Positions 8,451 through 17,891 of a stretch of DNA of 64,000 bases are shown here, one piece after another. The stretch is taken from contig JAQTTH010000010.1 in NCBI GenBank assembly GCA_028710895.1, positions 1 through 64,000 of the forward strand, in the 5' to 3' direction. Positions within the stretch are counted from its first letter, which is position 1, and every line of letters begins with the position of its first letter. The notes under the pieces are model-generated. The model made no database searches, was not told the origin of the DNA, and saw only the letters and a list, made by a program, of their open reading frames with translations. The DNA is from Paludibacter sp. GTDB taxonomy: Bacteria > Bacteroidota > Bacteroidia > Bacteroidales > Paludibacteraceae. The translations under genes and the position numbers were made by a program.

Positions 8451-9065
8451 TTAATGGCAACCACAGCCACTTCCGCAGCTACCCGCCATTTCTTCTTCAC
8501 CGGTTCCGCAACCGCCATCGCCACATCCGCCGCCTTCGCCGCTTCCGCAACCACATCCGCTTCCGCAACCACCGCCGCCCATAAGTGCTGCCAGTTCTTT
8601 TTCTGAAGCTTCACGCACTTCGAGTACTGTTCCTTTGAAGTGCAGATTTTCACCAGCTAAAGGATGGTTTAAATCAACTTTTACATGTGTATCAGAGATA
8701 GATACAACCTGTGCGTTGATACGGTTTCCTTCGTTATCCATCAATGGAACAACATTGCCTTCGAAAATAACTTCTTCGTCAATTTTACCATCAATTTCAA
8801 AAATAGCGCGGTCTAAATCCAAAACATTTTCATCTTCGTATGGTCCGTAAGCATCCTCGTTTTCAATAGTGAAATCGAATGCAGAACCAACTTCTAAACC
8901 AAAGATATTTTCTTCGAATTTTGGAAGCATCATGCCAACACCATAAATAAAACTTAATGGTTGTTCGGCAGTTGCTTTTTCCATTAATTCTAATTCTCCT
9001 TCAACTTCACCGTCTACGTACAACTCGTATTCGGCTGATACTGATTTGTTTGCTGTAATTTTCAT
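8451..9065 (-). CDS. slyD: SlyD-type FKBP peptidyl-prolyl isomerase with Cys/Gly tail
   Basis: 204 residues. Residues 1 to about 160 form the FKBP domain with the SlyD insert-in-flap: LSFIYGVGMMLPKFEENIFG, then FTIENEDAYGPY. The last 40 or so residues are almost only Gly, Cys, Asp, Glu and Ser with a final His, in repeated CG and CGSG units. In Escherichia coli SlyD a His/Cys-rich tail binds nickel; here it is cysteine-rich, so binding of a soft metal is plausible but inferred. The protein lacks a signal peptide and should be cytosolic. Confidence 0.92.
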   Translation of the reverse strand: MKITANKSVSAEYELYVDGEVEGELELMEKATAEQPLSFIYGVGMMLPKFEENIFGLEVGSAFDFTIENEDAYGPYEDENVLDLDRAIFEIDGKIDEEVIFEGNVVPLMDNEGNRINAQVVSISDTHVKVDLNHPLAGENLHFKGTVLEVREASEKELAALMGGGGCGSGCGCGSGEGGGCGDGGCGTGEEEMAGSCGSGCGCH

Positions 9066-9152
9066 TTTTTCTCTCTTATTGTTTTTGTTGTGATAATTTT
9101 TGTTTCTAAAATTCTACAATCTTATATATAATAATACTAATTGTATAATAAC

Positions 9153-11891
9153 TCAATACCAGGTAATATTGTTCGTGCCATATCCACTTTGTTTGTCATA
9201 TTTTAAATCCTTAAGCATGCTTGCATTAACACCTAAATGGAAACTGTAGGATTTGTAATAACCAAACGGAACTATGTTTGCAGTCATTGTCCAGCAATGC
9301 AGGTTCCTTGTTACACTTAAATTTGTATATGTGAATTGTTTGTATTTAAAATCATAGGAAGAACTGGCATTTATTTTCCAGTTCTGAGTCAGTGAAATAT
9401 TCCCTGATAAACTCAGGTTATGAGTAAAATCCATTTTGTATTCTAATGGATTTTTAGGATCAATCAAATTTGTTTGTCCATATCGGATTGAATAGTTGAT
9501 ACTTATGCTCCATGGGATTGTCAGTTTTTCATAGCCATCTTCATCTAGATCTACTTTTTTATCCTTACTGTCGGTCTTTTTTCCATTATTGGTTTGATCT
9601 TGTGGAGCTGTATTTGGCTGACCGGAATCAGTTGATTTATCCGATTTACTTTCTTTGTTACCAAATAGCTTTTTGAACGTGTCGTTATTCAGCGTGTAAC
9701 TGTAAGAGGTGCTTGTTCCCAGGAATCGCGGAAAACCGCCATGATCCCAGCGTAGTTTGTTTACCCGCACGAGACTTGTACCCTTAAGTTCATTCATATA
9801 TGGATCAAAACCACCACTTAAACTTAAACTGTAGTTCTTTATTTTTATGCGCAGGCTGGCATTTAATATTGACCAACGCATAGAATCTGCTGCCAGGTTA
9901 TAGCTTCCGTTGACGGCAAAATTATCTATTAGACTTACTATGTTGAATGGTTTTGTTCCGGTAGTGTCTTTATCATTCCGAACTTTCATTTCAACGTTGT
10001 TACTCAGCGAAAAATTTAAGCTTCCCGATTTTCCCACACCCGGGGTTCCATATAAACTGTTGGCATAATGTGAATATTGGACCACTGTTGGGTTTGCATT
10101 GTTAACGTCTGTTTTGGTGTATTTGCCATAATATCCCCAGCTTGCATCACCAAAATCCGGCATATAACTAAATCCAATGGACGGTGTCATAACGTGACGT
10201 ATACGATCTACTTTGTCTCCAAACAATGATCTGATTGGTGTATAGAATCCATAGATTTTTGTGGAAGCAGATACGCCCAAATTGAAATCGAATACACGCT
10301 TAAATCCATAAACTGTATCTGTTTTTATTTTCTTAGTAACAGAGTCTTGATATTGATTTGTCGATTGAGTATACCACCGTTCAGTGTAATTGAAAGATGG
10401 AGAGACATTTATGTATTTTAAAATATTAAAAGTAGCACTTACAGGGATGCTGTGTCTCATTCCATTTTTCCAATCTTTTACAAAGGAAGATGTAAGTAGT
10501 AACCTTTCTTTTGTATTTATACTGTTCGCAAATGTTCCGGAATATGACATCGAAATTTTTTCGTACCAACGTTCTTTGCCAACTCCATTCTTACGTTTCA
10601 AAGGGTAGATTCTACTCATAGAAATACTCAGGTTTGGCAGTGTCAGGCTAATCATCGAGTCCTTAGTTTGCTGATTTATTAACATGCTCCCTGAAAGGCT
10701 GAACGGGCTGTCAGGAAATCGCTGTGAAAACGAAATACTTGAACCTTTTGTGTTCTCTGAATTTAATTCGGGCTGATAATACGAGTTTATATTGCTTCGA
10801 TTGTATCCGCTGGTTGAGAAATTTACACTTCCTGAAAGCGTTCTGTATGGATTTGCTTTTGTGTCTTGTGAATGCGACCATTGAATCCGCAAATTAGTTG
10901 CCGCATTATAATTTGGGAGGTCTTTTTCACCTGTCACATCATTCCTGAAGCTAATATTTAAATTTCCCCTGAATTTATAGCGTTTCACATATTGTGTACT
11001 TGCTGATACTGCCCAGGTTCCTTTGGTGTAAATGTCACCCCGAAGTTCCATATCCATGTAGTCGTTCAGTGCAAAATAATAACCACCATTTGTAAGTCCA
11101 AAACCGCGGGTTAATTCATCGGTGTATGATGGCATTAAAATACCTGAAGAGTATTTGCTTGTGAATGGGAAAAATCCAAATGGTACTGCTATAGGTAATG
11201 GAACATCGGCTATAACCAAATGAGCCGGACCCGCCACAATATAACTGCCTGGTTTTACTTTTCCTTTCGATAGGCTTAAATAGAAATCAGGATGATCGTG
11301 GTTTTCGCAGGTTGTGTATTTTCCGCCTGCAATACAAAGAGTTTCATCAGTAGTCTTTTTGGTTCGGTCACTTATCACGTAACCTTCACCTTGTTGCGTA
11401 ACTGCCTGACGGATATAGCCTTTCTTTGTTTTTAAGTTGTAAGTGAGCTGTTTGGAAACATATTTTGATTCTCCTTCGCTAAATTCCGGTTCGCCTATTT
11501 TTTTTCCAATGCTATCTGTAGTTCCTTTTGCAAATATGAGACTACTGTCCATTTTTACGCGAATAAAATCAGCTTTTAAATCTATGTTTTTGTACTTTAT
11601 ATCACTTTCGCCATGTAAAAATCCTGTGCCATTCCCCAGAAATACAATTGAATCTTTGGCTGAATAATCAATTTCGGCATCTATCTGGTTTGGTTTAGGT
11701 GTTTTCGCTGATTTTGAATTGATTGTGTCTTTGACTGCGTTGGTTGTGCTATCGATGATGGCTGAATTAACTTTTTTACTAGTAGATATGAGTTTTCCTT
11801 GGCTGTAACCCCAAATGGGTAAAGCTAGCAGAAAAAAAAGAAGCAAAAACGAACGTGCTTTGCTGAAATATAGTCGGTTACAGATTTGCAT
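9153..11891 (-). CDS. lptD: LPS-assembly protein LptD (Bacteroidota type)
   Basis: 912 residues with a signal peptide (LLLFFLLALPIWGYSQG, about residues 15-32). An OstA/LptA-like N-terminal part (about residues 70-200, beta-jellyroll pattern, FLHGESDIKYKNIDLKADF) is followed by a long beta-barrel rich in alternating aromatic and polar residues. This matches the outer-membrane LPS translocon of Bacteroidota. A Ser/Asp/Lys-rich linker within the barrel, around residues 748-785, is probably an extracellular loop. It is divergent from the amidase/MlaD pair. A TAAATTTG -7-like box lies at 11935-11942 on the minus strand. Confidence 0.9.
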   Translation of the reverse strand: MQICNRLYFSKARSFLLLFFLLALPIWGYSQGKLISTSKKVNSAIIDSTTNAVKDTINSKSAKTPKPNQIDAEIDYSAKDSIVFLGNGTGFLHGESDIKYKNIDLKADFIRVKMDSSLIFAKGTTDSIGKKIGEPEFSEGESKYVSKQLTYNLKTKKGYIRQAVTQQGEGYVISDRTKKTTDETLCIAGGKYTTCENHDHPDFYLSLSKGKVKPGSYIVAGPAHLVIADVPLPIAVPFGFFPFTSKYSSGILMPSYTDELTRGFGLTNGGYYFALNDYMDMELRGDIYTKGTWAVSASTQYVKRYKFRGNLNISFRNDVTGEKDLPNYNAATNLRIQWSHSQDTKANPYRTLSGSVNFSTSGYNRSNINSYYQPELNSENTKGSSISFSQRFPDSPFSLSGSMLINQQTKDSMISLTLPNLSISMSRIYPLKRKNGVGKERWYEKISMSYSGTFANSINTKERLLLTSSFVKDWKNGMRHSIPVSATFNILKYINVSPSFNYTERWYTQSTNQYQDSVTKKIKTDTVYGFKRVFDFNLGVSASTKIYGFYTPIRSLFGDKVDRIRHVMTPSIGFSYMPDFGDASWGYYGKYTKTDVNNANPTVVQYSHYANSLYGTPGVGKSGSLNFSLSNNVEMKVRNDKDTTGTKPFNIVSLIDNFAVNGSYNLAADSMRWSILNASLRIKIKNYSLSLSGGFDPYMNELKGTSLVRVNKLRWDHGGFPRFLGTSTSYSYTLNNDTFKKLFGNKESKSDKSTDSGQPNTAPQDQTNNGKKTDSKDKKVDLDEDGYEKLTIPWSISINYSIRYGQTNLIDPKNPLEYKMDFTHNLSLSGNISLTQNWKINASSSYDFKYKQFTYTNLSVTRNLHCWTMTANIVPFGYYKSYSFHLGVNASMLKDLKYDKQSGYGTNNITWY

Positions 11892-12080
11892 CCGGGCGGT
11901 TTCTGGATTTCAAAAATTAGGATGCAAATTTAGTGAAAAAAAAGTAGTCTCTTTTAGTTGTATTCTTTTTTTATGATTAATTTGAAATTTTACTGGTTCA
12001 TTAGGCATAATAAACTAGATAAAAAGATTACTTTTGCATAAAATTTTACACCTTATTTTCCAGTAATTAACGGAATTTAT

Positions 12081-13409
12081 ATGAAATTTATAAAAAAGTA
12101 TATTCTTGTAAGTCAATGTTCTATCATATTGCTTTGTGTTTTGCCCATAACCTCACTCTTTGCTCAGGATGCAAGATTTACGGTTGTGCTGGATGCAGGA
12201 CATGGCGGACATGATCCGGGTGCAATTGGTTCATTTGCCCGTGAAAAAGATATAAATTTAGCAATAACGCTCGATTTAGGTGCAATTATCGAGCAAAGAT
12301 TTAAAGATGTAAAAGTAGTATATAGCCGTAAAACGGATAAATACCTAACACTTCAGGAACGTGCTGATGTTGTAAATGATCATCATGCCGATTTATTTAT
12401 TTGCGTACATACTAACTCCTCCCCAAGTGCCTCGGCTTATGGTGCTGAGAGTTTTACATTGGGGTTAGCGAAAACAAAGGCGAATTTAGATGTAGCGATG
12501 CGTGAGAACTCCGTAATTACGCTTGAAGATAATTACAAATCGAAATATCAGGGTTTCGATCCTAATTCGGTTGATTCTTATATTATGTTTGAATTTATGC
12601 AGGATAAATACATCGACCGAAGTGTTGATTTTGCTTCAATTATTCAAAAGCAATTTCATAGTTATAGTAATCGATTGGACCGTGGTGTTCGTCAAGCTGG
12701 TTTTTGGGTATTGCACCGCTCAGCTTGCCCGAGTGTATTGGTAGAAGTAGGTTTTATTTCAAATCCTGCCGAAGAGCGATATTTGTCATCAGATCAGGGC
12801 CAAAAAGAGATGGCTACTGCTATTTTTAATGCGTTTGTTGATTACAAACGAGATCATGACAAAAAATCAGGAAGACAGTCATCAGCCGTTTCGAAAATTG
12901 AACCATCAAACAAAGTTATTGAAACTGAGCCGGAAGATAAACCTGCTGTGGTAACACAAGAACAGCCTCCTGTTGAAACAAAAGTAGCGACTCCACAGCA
13001 AACAGTACCTCAAACTCAACCAAAAATTTCAACACAACAAAGACCTGTTGTGAATACAAAGAATGTCGAAACCGATATTCAGGCAAAACAAATTCAAACT
13101 GCTGATAGTGAAAGAAGAAAAAACAGAGTAGTGGTTTCGACAAATCAGAATTTGCCGGTGTTTAAGGTTCAATTGTTGGCAACTACCAAAAAGCTGATTG
13201 AGAATTCATCTGAATTTAAAGGAGTTGAGGGCGTTGATTTCTTTGAAGAAGGAGGTTTAAGAAAATATACTGTTGGCTCAGAAACTGATTATCAGAAAAT
13301 AGAAAAAATAAGAGCAAGTGTTCTTTCTAAATTTCCAACGGCATTTATCATTGCGTTTGTTGGGGATAAAAAGCTATCACCAGCAGAGGTCATGAAATTG
13401 GCTAAATAA
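12081..13409 (+). CDS. N-acetylmuramoyl-L-alanine amidase
   Basis: 442 residues. A signal peptide ends near TSLFAQ (about residue 29). The zinc amidase_3 domain follows: VVLDAGHGGHDPGAIG, then REKDINLAITL, ICVHTNSS and SVLVEVGFISNPAEE, which carry the metal and catalytic residues of the AmiC fold. A Pro/Gln/Lys-rich linker (about residues 255-355) leads to a C-terminal SPOR-like domain (FKVQLLATTKKLIENSSEF). The enzyme cuts the stem peptide from MurNAc in the periplasm during division. MlaD follows after 47 bp. Confidence 0.93.
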   Translation: MKFIKKYILVSQCSIILLCVLPITSLFAQDARFTVVLDAGHGGHDPGAIGSFAREKDINLAITLDLGAIIEQRFKDVKVVYSRKTDKYLTLQERADVVNDHHADLFICVHTNSSPSASAYGAESFTLGLAKTKANLDVAMRENSVITLEDNYKSKYQGFDPNSVDSYIMFEFMQDKYIDRSVDFASIIQKQFHSYSNRLDRGVRQAGFWVLHRSACPSVLVEVGFISNPAEERYLSSDQGQKEMATAIFNAFVDYKRDHDKKSGRQSSAVSKIEPSNKVIETEPEDKPAVVTQEQPPVETKVATPQQTVPQTQPKISTQQRPVVNTKNVETDIQAKQIQTADSERRKNRVVVSTNQNLPVFKVQLLATTKKLIENSSEFKGVEGVDFFEEGGLRKYTVGSETDYQKIEKIRASVLSKFPTAFIIAFVGDKKLSPAEVMKLAK

Positions 13410-13456
13410 AACATGGTCAAATACGATTAAAGATTAGCAGATAAAAAATAAACAGA

Positions 13457-14362
13457 ATGAAAAAAAAGTTTTTTACCCGTGAAGTAAAAGTGGGTATAAT
13501 GGCATTAGTAGCCATTTTTGTATTGTATTTTGGACTTAATTTCCTCAAAGGGATAGATATATTCTCACCTGTGAGTTATTACTATGCTTCATACGAAAAT
13601 GTTGGTGGTTTGGTTCCATCTTCTCCCGTTTATGTAAAAGGGTTTAAAGTAGGACAGGTGGAAGAAGTAAAATATGATTTCAGCAAAAGAGAATCTTTCG
13701 TAATCAAGATATCTGTTTCAAATGATATTAAATTACCAAAAGGAGCTAAAATAGAATTGTATGATGAAGGATTGATGGGTGGAAAAGCCATTCAACTGGT
13801 TTATGAGCCAATTACTGCATCACAAACAATGTATCAGCCCGGCGACACAGTTGAATCGCAGGTAGGAGTTGGCTTAATGGATAAAGTCACAGCCAATTTA
13901 TTGCCAAAAATTGAGAGTATTTCAACACAAACAGATTCATTGATTCGCTCTGTTCGTACGCTGGTTGCAAACAAAGATCTGACTAAAAGTCTTGCCTCAA
14001 TTGAACGTACAACATCGGATTTAGCTGTAAGTTCGTCTCAATTGAAGAAGATGATGAGTAGTGATGTTCCTCATATTCTAAGTGATGTGAATACTGTGAC
14101 TTCAGACTTTAAGCAAATAAGTGGGAATTTGAAAAAAATTGATTTTGCCGCAACATTTGCGAGCATCAACCATACCATTGAAAATCTAAATTTAATTACC
14201 GATAAGGTGAATAACTCAGAAGGAACTATTGGCATGTTGTTGAACAATAAAGACCTGTATATCAATCTTTCAAATACAGCAGCAAGCTCAGATAAATTGT
14301 TGATTGATTTGAAAAATAATCCAAAACGGTACGTTCATTTTTCGCTTTTTGGAAGTAAATAA
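13457..14362 (+). CDS. MlaD/MCE family lipid-transport protein
   Basis: 301 residues with one N-terminal membrane helix (about residues 14-30, VGIMALVAIFVLYFGLNF) and an MCE domain directly after it (YYASYENVGGLVPSSPVYVK). The C-terminal half is helical. MCE proteins carry phospholipids between inner and outer membranes, bound to an ABC transporter; the rest of that complex is not in this window. It lies 47 bp after the amidase gene, probably in one operon, and ends with a terminator at 14435. Confidence 0.92.
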   Translation: MKKKFFTREVKVGIMALVAIFVLYFGLNFLKGIDIFSPVSYYYASYENVGGLVPSSPVYVKGFKVGQVEEVKYDFSKRESFVIKISVSNDIKLPKGAKIELYDEGLMGGKAIQLVYEPITASQTMYQPGDTVESQVGVGLMDKVTANLLPKIESISTQTDSLIRSVRTLVANKDLTKSLASIERTTSDLAVSSSQLKKMMSSDVPHILSDVNTVTSDFKQISGNLKKIDFAATFASINHTIENLNLITDKVNNSEGTIGMLLNNKDLYINLSNTAASSDKLLIDLKNNPKRYVHFSLFGSK

Positions 14363-14434
14363 TCACAGCCTGTTATTTATAATCATTCTAAATAGATGCA
14401 GGGGTCGAAAATAGTTTGATTTAGAATTTATAAT

Positions 14435-14472
14435 AGCCGAAACCTTTTATTAAGAAGAGTTTCGGCTTTTTT
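14435..14472 (+). terminator. Terminator after the MlaD gene
   Basis: AGCCGAAAC at 14435-14443 pairs with GTTTCGGCT at 14459-14467, and a T-run follows. Confidence 0.8.
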
Positions 14473-14767
14473 AACCGCAAAAATATGAATTTTGCTTTCA
14501 AACTGTTAACCCCCTTACTATCAGCGATGTTTCAAAATTGTTACAGCTAACATATTGATTTACATCTCTGTAGTCTAAAGTTCTGATACTAAAACTGATG
14601 ATTAATCAAGCATTGTTGCTAAATAAAAATGATTTTTTTATGTCAGAAAAGTTTTAGATTTTTGTAGTGCTGAAAAAAGCCCGTTGTAGAAACGTTTTTT
14701 GGCAACACATTTTTTCCTTGTATGTATCACTTGTAGTCTTTAATTTATTTTTTGAAGTATAACTAAA
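14473..14767. other. Leader region of dnaA, no origin seen
   Basis: About 300 bp of AT-rich sequence before dnaA. I searched by eye for DnaA boxes of the TTATCCACA type and for clustered 13-mers and found none convincing. It probably holds the dnaA promoter; I cannot place the boxes. Confidence 0.4.
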
Positions 14768-16159
14768 ATGTCAAATAATCACGATCAATTATGGAGTCGC
14801 TGTCTGAGCGTAATTAAAGACAATATTAGCGAGGCATCTTTTAATACATGGTTTACCCCTATCGTTCCGTTGAAATATGAAAATAGCATATTTGTTTTAC
14901 AAGTGCCTAGTCAGTTTTTCGTAGAGTATATAGAGGAAAAATACATCGATTTGTTGAGAATGACTCTTTATCGTGAGGTGGGAGTTGGAACTCGTTTGGA
15001 ATACCGCGTTCTGATTGATAAATCCAGCGGAAAAGGTACACAGATACCAAGTGCAAGCGAACAGCCCAAACCAAAGGCTACAAACGGCAATAATGCCTAT
15101 GTGAGTCCTTATCATAAACCTCAGTTACCCGAAATAGATCCACAATTAAATCCGTCGTATAATTTTAACAATCTAATTGAAGGAAATAGTAACAAGCTTG
15201 CCCGTACTGCGGGTATAAGCATTGGCAACGAGCCTGGAAAGAACATTTTCAATCCGTTATTCGTTTACGGACAATCAGGCGTTGGTAAAACTCACCTTGC
15301 AAACGCAATAGGTGTAATGACGAAACAATTGCACCCCGAAAAACGGGTACTTTATGTTTCGGCTAATACATTTCAGATTCAATATACCGATGCAGTTAGA
15401 AGTAATACTGTAAATGATTTTCTGAATTTTTATCAAACAATTGATGTGTTGATTGTAGATGATATTCAGGAGTTTGTGGGAAAAACCGGAACTCAAAATA
15501 CATTCTTCCATATTTTTAATCACCTTCACCAAACAGGAAAGCAACTGATTCTGACCTCTGATCGTTCGCCGATTGTAATGGTAGGGTTGGAGCAACGATT
15601 ACTTACCCGTTTTAAGTGGGGTTTGTCTGCTGAGATTGAAAAACCGGATTTTGATTTGCGTAAATCGATTCTTCAGAGTAAAATTTATCGTGATGGTTTG
15701 GAAATACCGGACGAAGTGGTTGATTTTATTGCAGAACATGTTGTCGACAATGTCCGTGACCTTGAAGGAGTTTTGGTTTCACTTTTAGCCCACTCAACAT
15801 TGGCAAATATGCCAATTGATGTAACCCTGGCAGAAAAAGTAATTAGCCGCATTGTGAATATAACTCACAAGGTTAATACAGTTGAAAAAATCCGTGATGT
15901 TGTGTGCGAATATTTTTCTTTGTCGGTTGATGCAATTTCGACGAAGAGTCGTAAGCGTGAAGTTGTTCAGGCTCGCCAGATTGCCATGTATCTTTCTAAA
16001 CAACTGACAAAGAGCTCGTTGTCGAGTATTGGGAATACAATTGGACAACGTGACCATGCAACGGTTTTGCATGCATGCAAAATTGTAACCGACTTGATGG
16101 ATTGCGACAAAAATTTCCGCTTAAGTGTTCGTGAAATTGAAGAGAAATTGAAACGATAA
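14768..16159 (+). CDS. dnaA: Chromosomal replication initiator DnaA
   Basis: 463 residues with all four domains. Domain I covers about residues 1-85 (WSRCLSVIKDNISEASFNTW). A short linker follows. The AAA+ domain has Walker A GQSGVGKT at 168-175 and Walker B VLIVDDI at 227-233. The C-terminal DNA-binding helix-turn-helix carries GQRDHATVLHA from residue 426. The protein binds DnaA boxes with ATP and opens the origin. It is monocistronic here, followed by a terminator at 16207. Confidence 0.98.
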   Translation: MSNNHDQLWSRCLSVIKDNISEASFNTWFTPIVPLKYENSIFVLQVPSQFFVEYIEEKYIDLLRMTLYREVGVGTRLEYRVLIDKSSGKGTQIPSASEQPKPKATNGNNAYVSPYHKPQLPEIDPQLNPSYNFNNLIEGNSNKLARTAGISIGNEPGKNIFNPLFVYGQSGVGKTHLANAIGVMTKQLHPEKRVLYVSANTFQIQYTDAVRSNTVNDFLNFYQTIDVLIVDDIQEFVGKTGTQNTFFHIFNHLHQTGKQLILTSDRSPIVMVGLEQRLLTRFKWGLSAEIEKPDFDLRKSILQSKIYRDGLEIPDEVVDFIAEHVVDNVRDLEGVLVSLLAHSTLANMPIDVTLAEKVISRIVNITHKVNTVEKIRDVVCEYFSLSVDAISTKSRKREVVQARQIAMYLSKQLTKSSLSSIGNTIGQRDHATVLHACKIVTDLMDCDKNFRLSVREIEEKLKR

Positions 16160-16206
16160 TGTAGTTTTAAGTGTTTTGTAAACACTACGAAATCCAATAA
16201 TTCTTT

Positions 16207-16238
16207 AAGCTGCTATTGTAAATGGCAGCTTTTTTTGT
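16207..16238 (+). terminator. Terminator after dnaA
   Basis: AAGCTGCTAT at 16207-16216 pairs with ATGGCAGCTT at 16222-16231 with one mismatch, and a T-run follows. Confidence 0.75.
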
Positions 16239-16314
16239 GGAATAACTTTCGTCAAGTTCTATGCAAATAGGAAAAAAAGTATTATTTTTACAACCGAAAT
16301 AAAAACAAAAAAAC

Positions 16315-16872
16315 ATGGTTTATAAATTCACAATGCTATCCGATGAGGTAGATGATTTTGTTCGCATTATTGAGATTGATTCAGAAGCTAAATTCATCGA
16401 TTTACATAATGCTATTCTCGATTCGGTGAATTACGAGAAGAATCAGATGACAACTTTCTTTATCTGTTCGGATAATTGGGAGAAAGGGCAGGAAGTTACT
16501 TTAGTAGAAATGGAATCGAGTTCGGAATATGACAATTTAGTCATGGATGAGACAACACTGGAAGAGTTATTGGTAGATGAAAATCAAAAATTACTTTACG
16601 TGTTTGATATGATGTCTGATCGGGTATTTTTCCTTGAATTGACGGAAATTGTACCGAGAAAAAATCTAAGTAAAGCTGTTTGTGTATCTTCAGAAGGGGA
16701 TGCACCCATTCAGATAATGGCTGACGAAGGAATAATTGCAGTACCAAAAGCAAGTCTCGACGAAAATTTCTATGGTGATGAAGATTTTGAACTAGACGAA
16801 CTGGACGAAGAAGGATTCGGAGAAATGAATTTTGATGACAGCAGTCTTTTTGCTGAAGATCCGAAATTTTAA
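16315..16872 (+). CDS. Plasmid pRiA4b ORF-3-like protein
   Basis: 185 residues. The N-terminal half (MVYKFTMLSDEVDDFVRIIEI, read as one domain with the following LHNAILDSVNYEKNQMTTFF) resembles the PRiA4_ORF3 family, whose role is not established. The C-terminal third is strongly acidic (EDFELDELDEEGFGEM). It is soluble with no signal peptide. Despite the plasmid-derived family name nothing here suggests recent transfer: base composition matches the neighbours and it sits between dnaA and miaA. Confidence 0.8.
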   Translation: MVYKFTMLSDEVDDFVRIIEIDSEAKFIDLHNAILDSVNYEKNQMTTFFICSDNWEKGQEVTLVEMESSSEYDNLVMDETTLEELLVDENQKLLYVFDMMSDRVFFLELTEIVPRKNLSKAVCVSSEGDAPIQIMADEGIIAVPKASLDENFYGDEDFELDELDEEGFGEMNFDDSSLFAEDPKF

Positions 16873-16893
16873 AAACTCCTTGAAAAATAAATG

Positions 16894-16933
16894 AAGACAG
16901 AAAATAAATGTGTATTATTTTCTGTCTTTTTTA
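16894..16933 (+). terminator. Terminator before miaA
   Basis: AAGACAGAAAATA at 16894-16906 pairs perfectly with TATTTTCTGTCTT at 16916-16928, and a T-run follows. An open frame for miaA starting at 16908 would lie inside this hairpin, which argues for the start at 16935 or 16944. Confidence 0.85.
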
Positions 16934-16934
16934 T

Positions 16935-17855
16935 ATGAACCTGATGGATAATAAACCAACATTACTTGTGATTCTCGGGCCAACAGGGGTCGGCAAAACA
17001 AATATCAGCTTACGATTAACTGAATACTTTGCTTGTCCTATTGTTTCGTCAGATTCGAGGCAATTTTACCGTGAATTGAAGATTGGTACTGCTGCACCAA
17101 CAGAAGATGAACTGAATCGGGTAAAACATTATTTCATTGGCTCACATTCGATATTTGATGAATATAATGCCGGCCAATATGAGCAGGACGCTATGAATTT
17201 GCTCACCGAATTGTTTCAGAAGCATAAAATTGTGTTGTTGGTAGGAGGTTCGATGATGTACATTGATGCAATTTGTAACGGAATGGATGATATTCCCACT
17301 GTGGATGCCGATACGCGATCTTTCTGGCAAAATCAATTTGCTGAATTTGGTTTGGAGTTTATTCAAAATGAATTAAAAAGACTTGATCCAACGCATTTCG
17401 AAGAAGTTGATCTGCTGAATCCGAAGCGTATAATGCATGCATTGGAAATTTGCAGCATGACCGGTAAGCCTTATTCAGAACTCAGAACCGGACAAAAAAA
17501 GGAACGTCCGTTTAATGTCGTCAAAATAGGATTAAATCGTCCCCGCCCGGAACTTTATGAACGAATCAACTTTCGTGTGGAGGAGATGATGGCAGAAGGT
17601 TTGTTGGCAGAAGCAAAACAATTCTATGAGTATCGACATTTGAATACCCTGAATACAGTTGGGTATAAAGAGCTTTACGAATATATGGCCGGGAATTGGC
17701 CGCTGGATTTTGCTGTGAATATGATTAAACAGGATTCCCGTCGTTATGCTAAGCGTCAATTGACCTGGTTCAACCGGGATAAAGAAATTCATTGGTTTCA
17801 TCCAACTGAAGAAGAGAATATTATGGGGTTTGTAAATGAAACTTCTAAAAAGTGA
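16935..17855 (+). CDS. miaA: tRNA dimethylallyltransferase
   Basis: 306 residues from the ATG at 16935; the ATG at 16944 is equally possible, while one at 16908 falls inside a terminator. The P-loop GPTGVGKT is followed by SSDSRQFYRELKIGTAAPT, both diagnostic of MiaA, and VGYKELYEYMAGNW lies near the C-terminus. The enzyme adds a dimethylallyl group to A37 of tRNAs reading UNN codons. murB follows after 36 bp and is probably co-transcribed. Confidence 0.95.
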   Translation: MNLMDNKPTLLVILGPTGVGKTNISLRLTEYFACPIVSSDSRQFYRELKIGTAAPTEDELNRVKHYFIGSHSIFDEYNAGQYEQDAMNLLTELFQKHKIVLLVGGSMMYIDAICNGMDDIPTVDADTRSFWQNQFAEFGLEFIQNELKRLDPTHFEEVDLLNPKRIMHALEICSMTGKPYSELRTGQKKERPFNVVKIGLNRPRPELYERINFRVEEMMAEGLLAEAKQFYEYRHLNTLNTVGYKELYEYMAGNWPLDFAVNMIKQDSRRYAKRQLTWFNRDKEIHWFHPTEEENIMGFVNETSKK

Positions 17856-17891
17856 CAAGTTTAGACTTGTGACTACGAAAAACCGATAAAA

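Noticed and set aside
14363-14767. Replication origin before dnaA
   Set aside because: No cluster of DnaA boxes or unwinding 13-mers could be read.
16315-16872. Mobile-element passenger gene
   Set aside because: The family name refers to a plasmid, but there are no inverted ends, transposase or compositional break here.
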